Positions 56,982 through 57,192 of a DNA stretch of 57,192 nucleotides are shown in pieces; the first letter of the stretch is position 1; every line of letters begins with the position of its first letter. The notes beneath the pieces are model-generated. The model ran no database searches. It was given only the letters and a program-made list of their open reading frames with translations, and had not been told where the DNA came from. The position numbers and the translations under genes are program-made. The stretch comes from Burkholderiaceae bacterium (GTDB lineage: Bacteria > Pseudomonadota > Gammaproteobacteria > Burkholderiales > Burkholderiaceae). The stretch lies in contig CANFLR010000009.1 in assembly GCA_947447945.1 (NCBI GenBank), positions 1 to 57,192 of the forward strand, given 5' to 3'.

Positions 56982-57192
56982 ATGACGGTCGCTATCGGTC
57001 AACCCATTCCACAGTGCGCAATACCGGCAACCTCGGGTCTTACATTTTCTCCGGCAGCCGCACAAGGGAAAAAATTAGTCATCTACTTTTATCCAAAAGA
57101 TATGACTCCAGGATGCACTGCTGAGTCCGGAGAATTTCGTGATCATATTCAAGCCTTCACAAAAGCGAATACTTTGATCGTTGGAGTATCAC
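56982..57192 (+). CDS. bcp: Bcp-type thiol peroxidase (peroxiredoxin), cut by the window end
   Basis: The first 70 codons of a peroxiredoxin that reduces hydroperoxides with thioredoxin. The peroxidatic Cys is in YPKDMTPGCTAESGEF, typical of Bcp/PrxQ. AAGGA precedes the ATG, 37 bases after arnD. The rest of the gene is outside the window, so resolving-Cys type and full length are unknown. Confidence 0.9.
   Translation, partial: MTVAIGQPIPQCAIPATSGLTFSPAAAQGKKLVIYFYPKDMTPGCTAESGEFRDHIQAFTKANTLIVGVS

Noticed and set aside
1..57192. tRNA, rRNA, CRISPR arrays, IS elements, prophage genes
   Set aside because: Reading both strands by eye I found no cloverleaf with conserved TTC, no regular spaced repeats, and no transposase or integrase motif. 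A covariance-model scan would be needed to exclude small RNA genes.

Overview
The window looks like a stretch of a compact betaproteobacterial chromosome of the Burkholderiaceae, most likely Polynucleobacter or a close relative. This is inferred from gene order (rpfE-like/recJ, a full isc operon, rsxB/nth, alaA-hom-thrC), from the many Bug-type (TctC) solute-binding proteins, from an intracellular PHB depolymerase with Ralstonia-type catalytic residues, and from moderate GC with very short intergenic gaps. I saw no rRNA, tRNA, insertion sequence, prophage or CRISPR array.

Layout. 1-260: a 39-codon gene for an acidic peptide with a Ser/Thr/Cys tail (72-191), with its own ribosome binding site and a UUCG-loop terminator; it resembles a ribosomally made, post-translationally modified peptide (RiPP) precursor. 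259-5539 (minus): lolC-lolD-tatD-comEC. 5586-11046 (plus): rpfE-like, recJ, prfB with its programmed frameshift, lysS. 11132-14307 (minus): Bug protein, cupin and a thiamine-diphosphate enzyme forming a catabolic unit of unknown substrate. 14405-16911: cysK, dsbB, and fpr on the opposite strand. 17033-18158: an orphan 54-aa protein, then a small minus-strand operon of an ArsR regulator with persulfide-sensor-type cysteines, a DUF2892 membrane protein and an AhpD-like protein. 18397-20233: a short-chain dehydrogenase lacking the usual catalytic Tyr, diverging from a Bug gene.

20230-25579 (minus): iscR-iscS-iscU-iscA-hscB-hscA-fdx, with a near-consensus IscR type 1 site upstream, then uvrB. 28020-32369 (plus): an aromatic/aspartate-type aminotransferase, phaZ, rsxB, nth and a DUF1841 gene. 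32409-37341: a second catabolic island, cupin-Bug-decarboxylating dehydrogenase facing Bug-scoB-scoA. 37407-43376 (minus): HIT protein, isocitrate lyase (promoter overlapped by a palindrome), MFS transporter, and clpB with a clear heat-shock promoter. 43471-49743: a GIY-YIG protein, then minus-strand alaA-hom-thrC-moeA-moaD-moaE. 49822-56944 (plus): a small Mth938-like gene followed by an arnT-B-C-A-D set for 4-amino-4-deoxy-L-arabinose modification of lipid A, in which the usually fused ArnA is two genes. The window ends inside a Bcp-type peroxiredoxin gene.

The genes suit a freshwater heterotroph that takes up organic acids with binding proteins, stores carbon as PHB, uses the glyoxylate shunt and modifies its outer membrane. 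The most novel-looking item is the RiPP-like peptide gene at the left edge; any processing enzymes would lie outside the window. Product names rest on motifs and family knowledge; no database search was possible.
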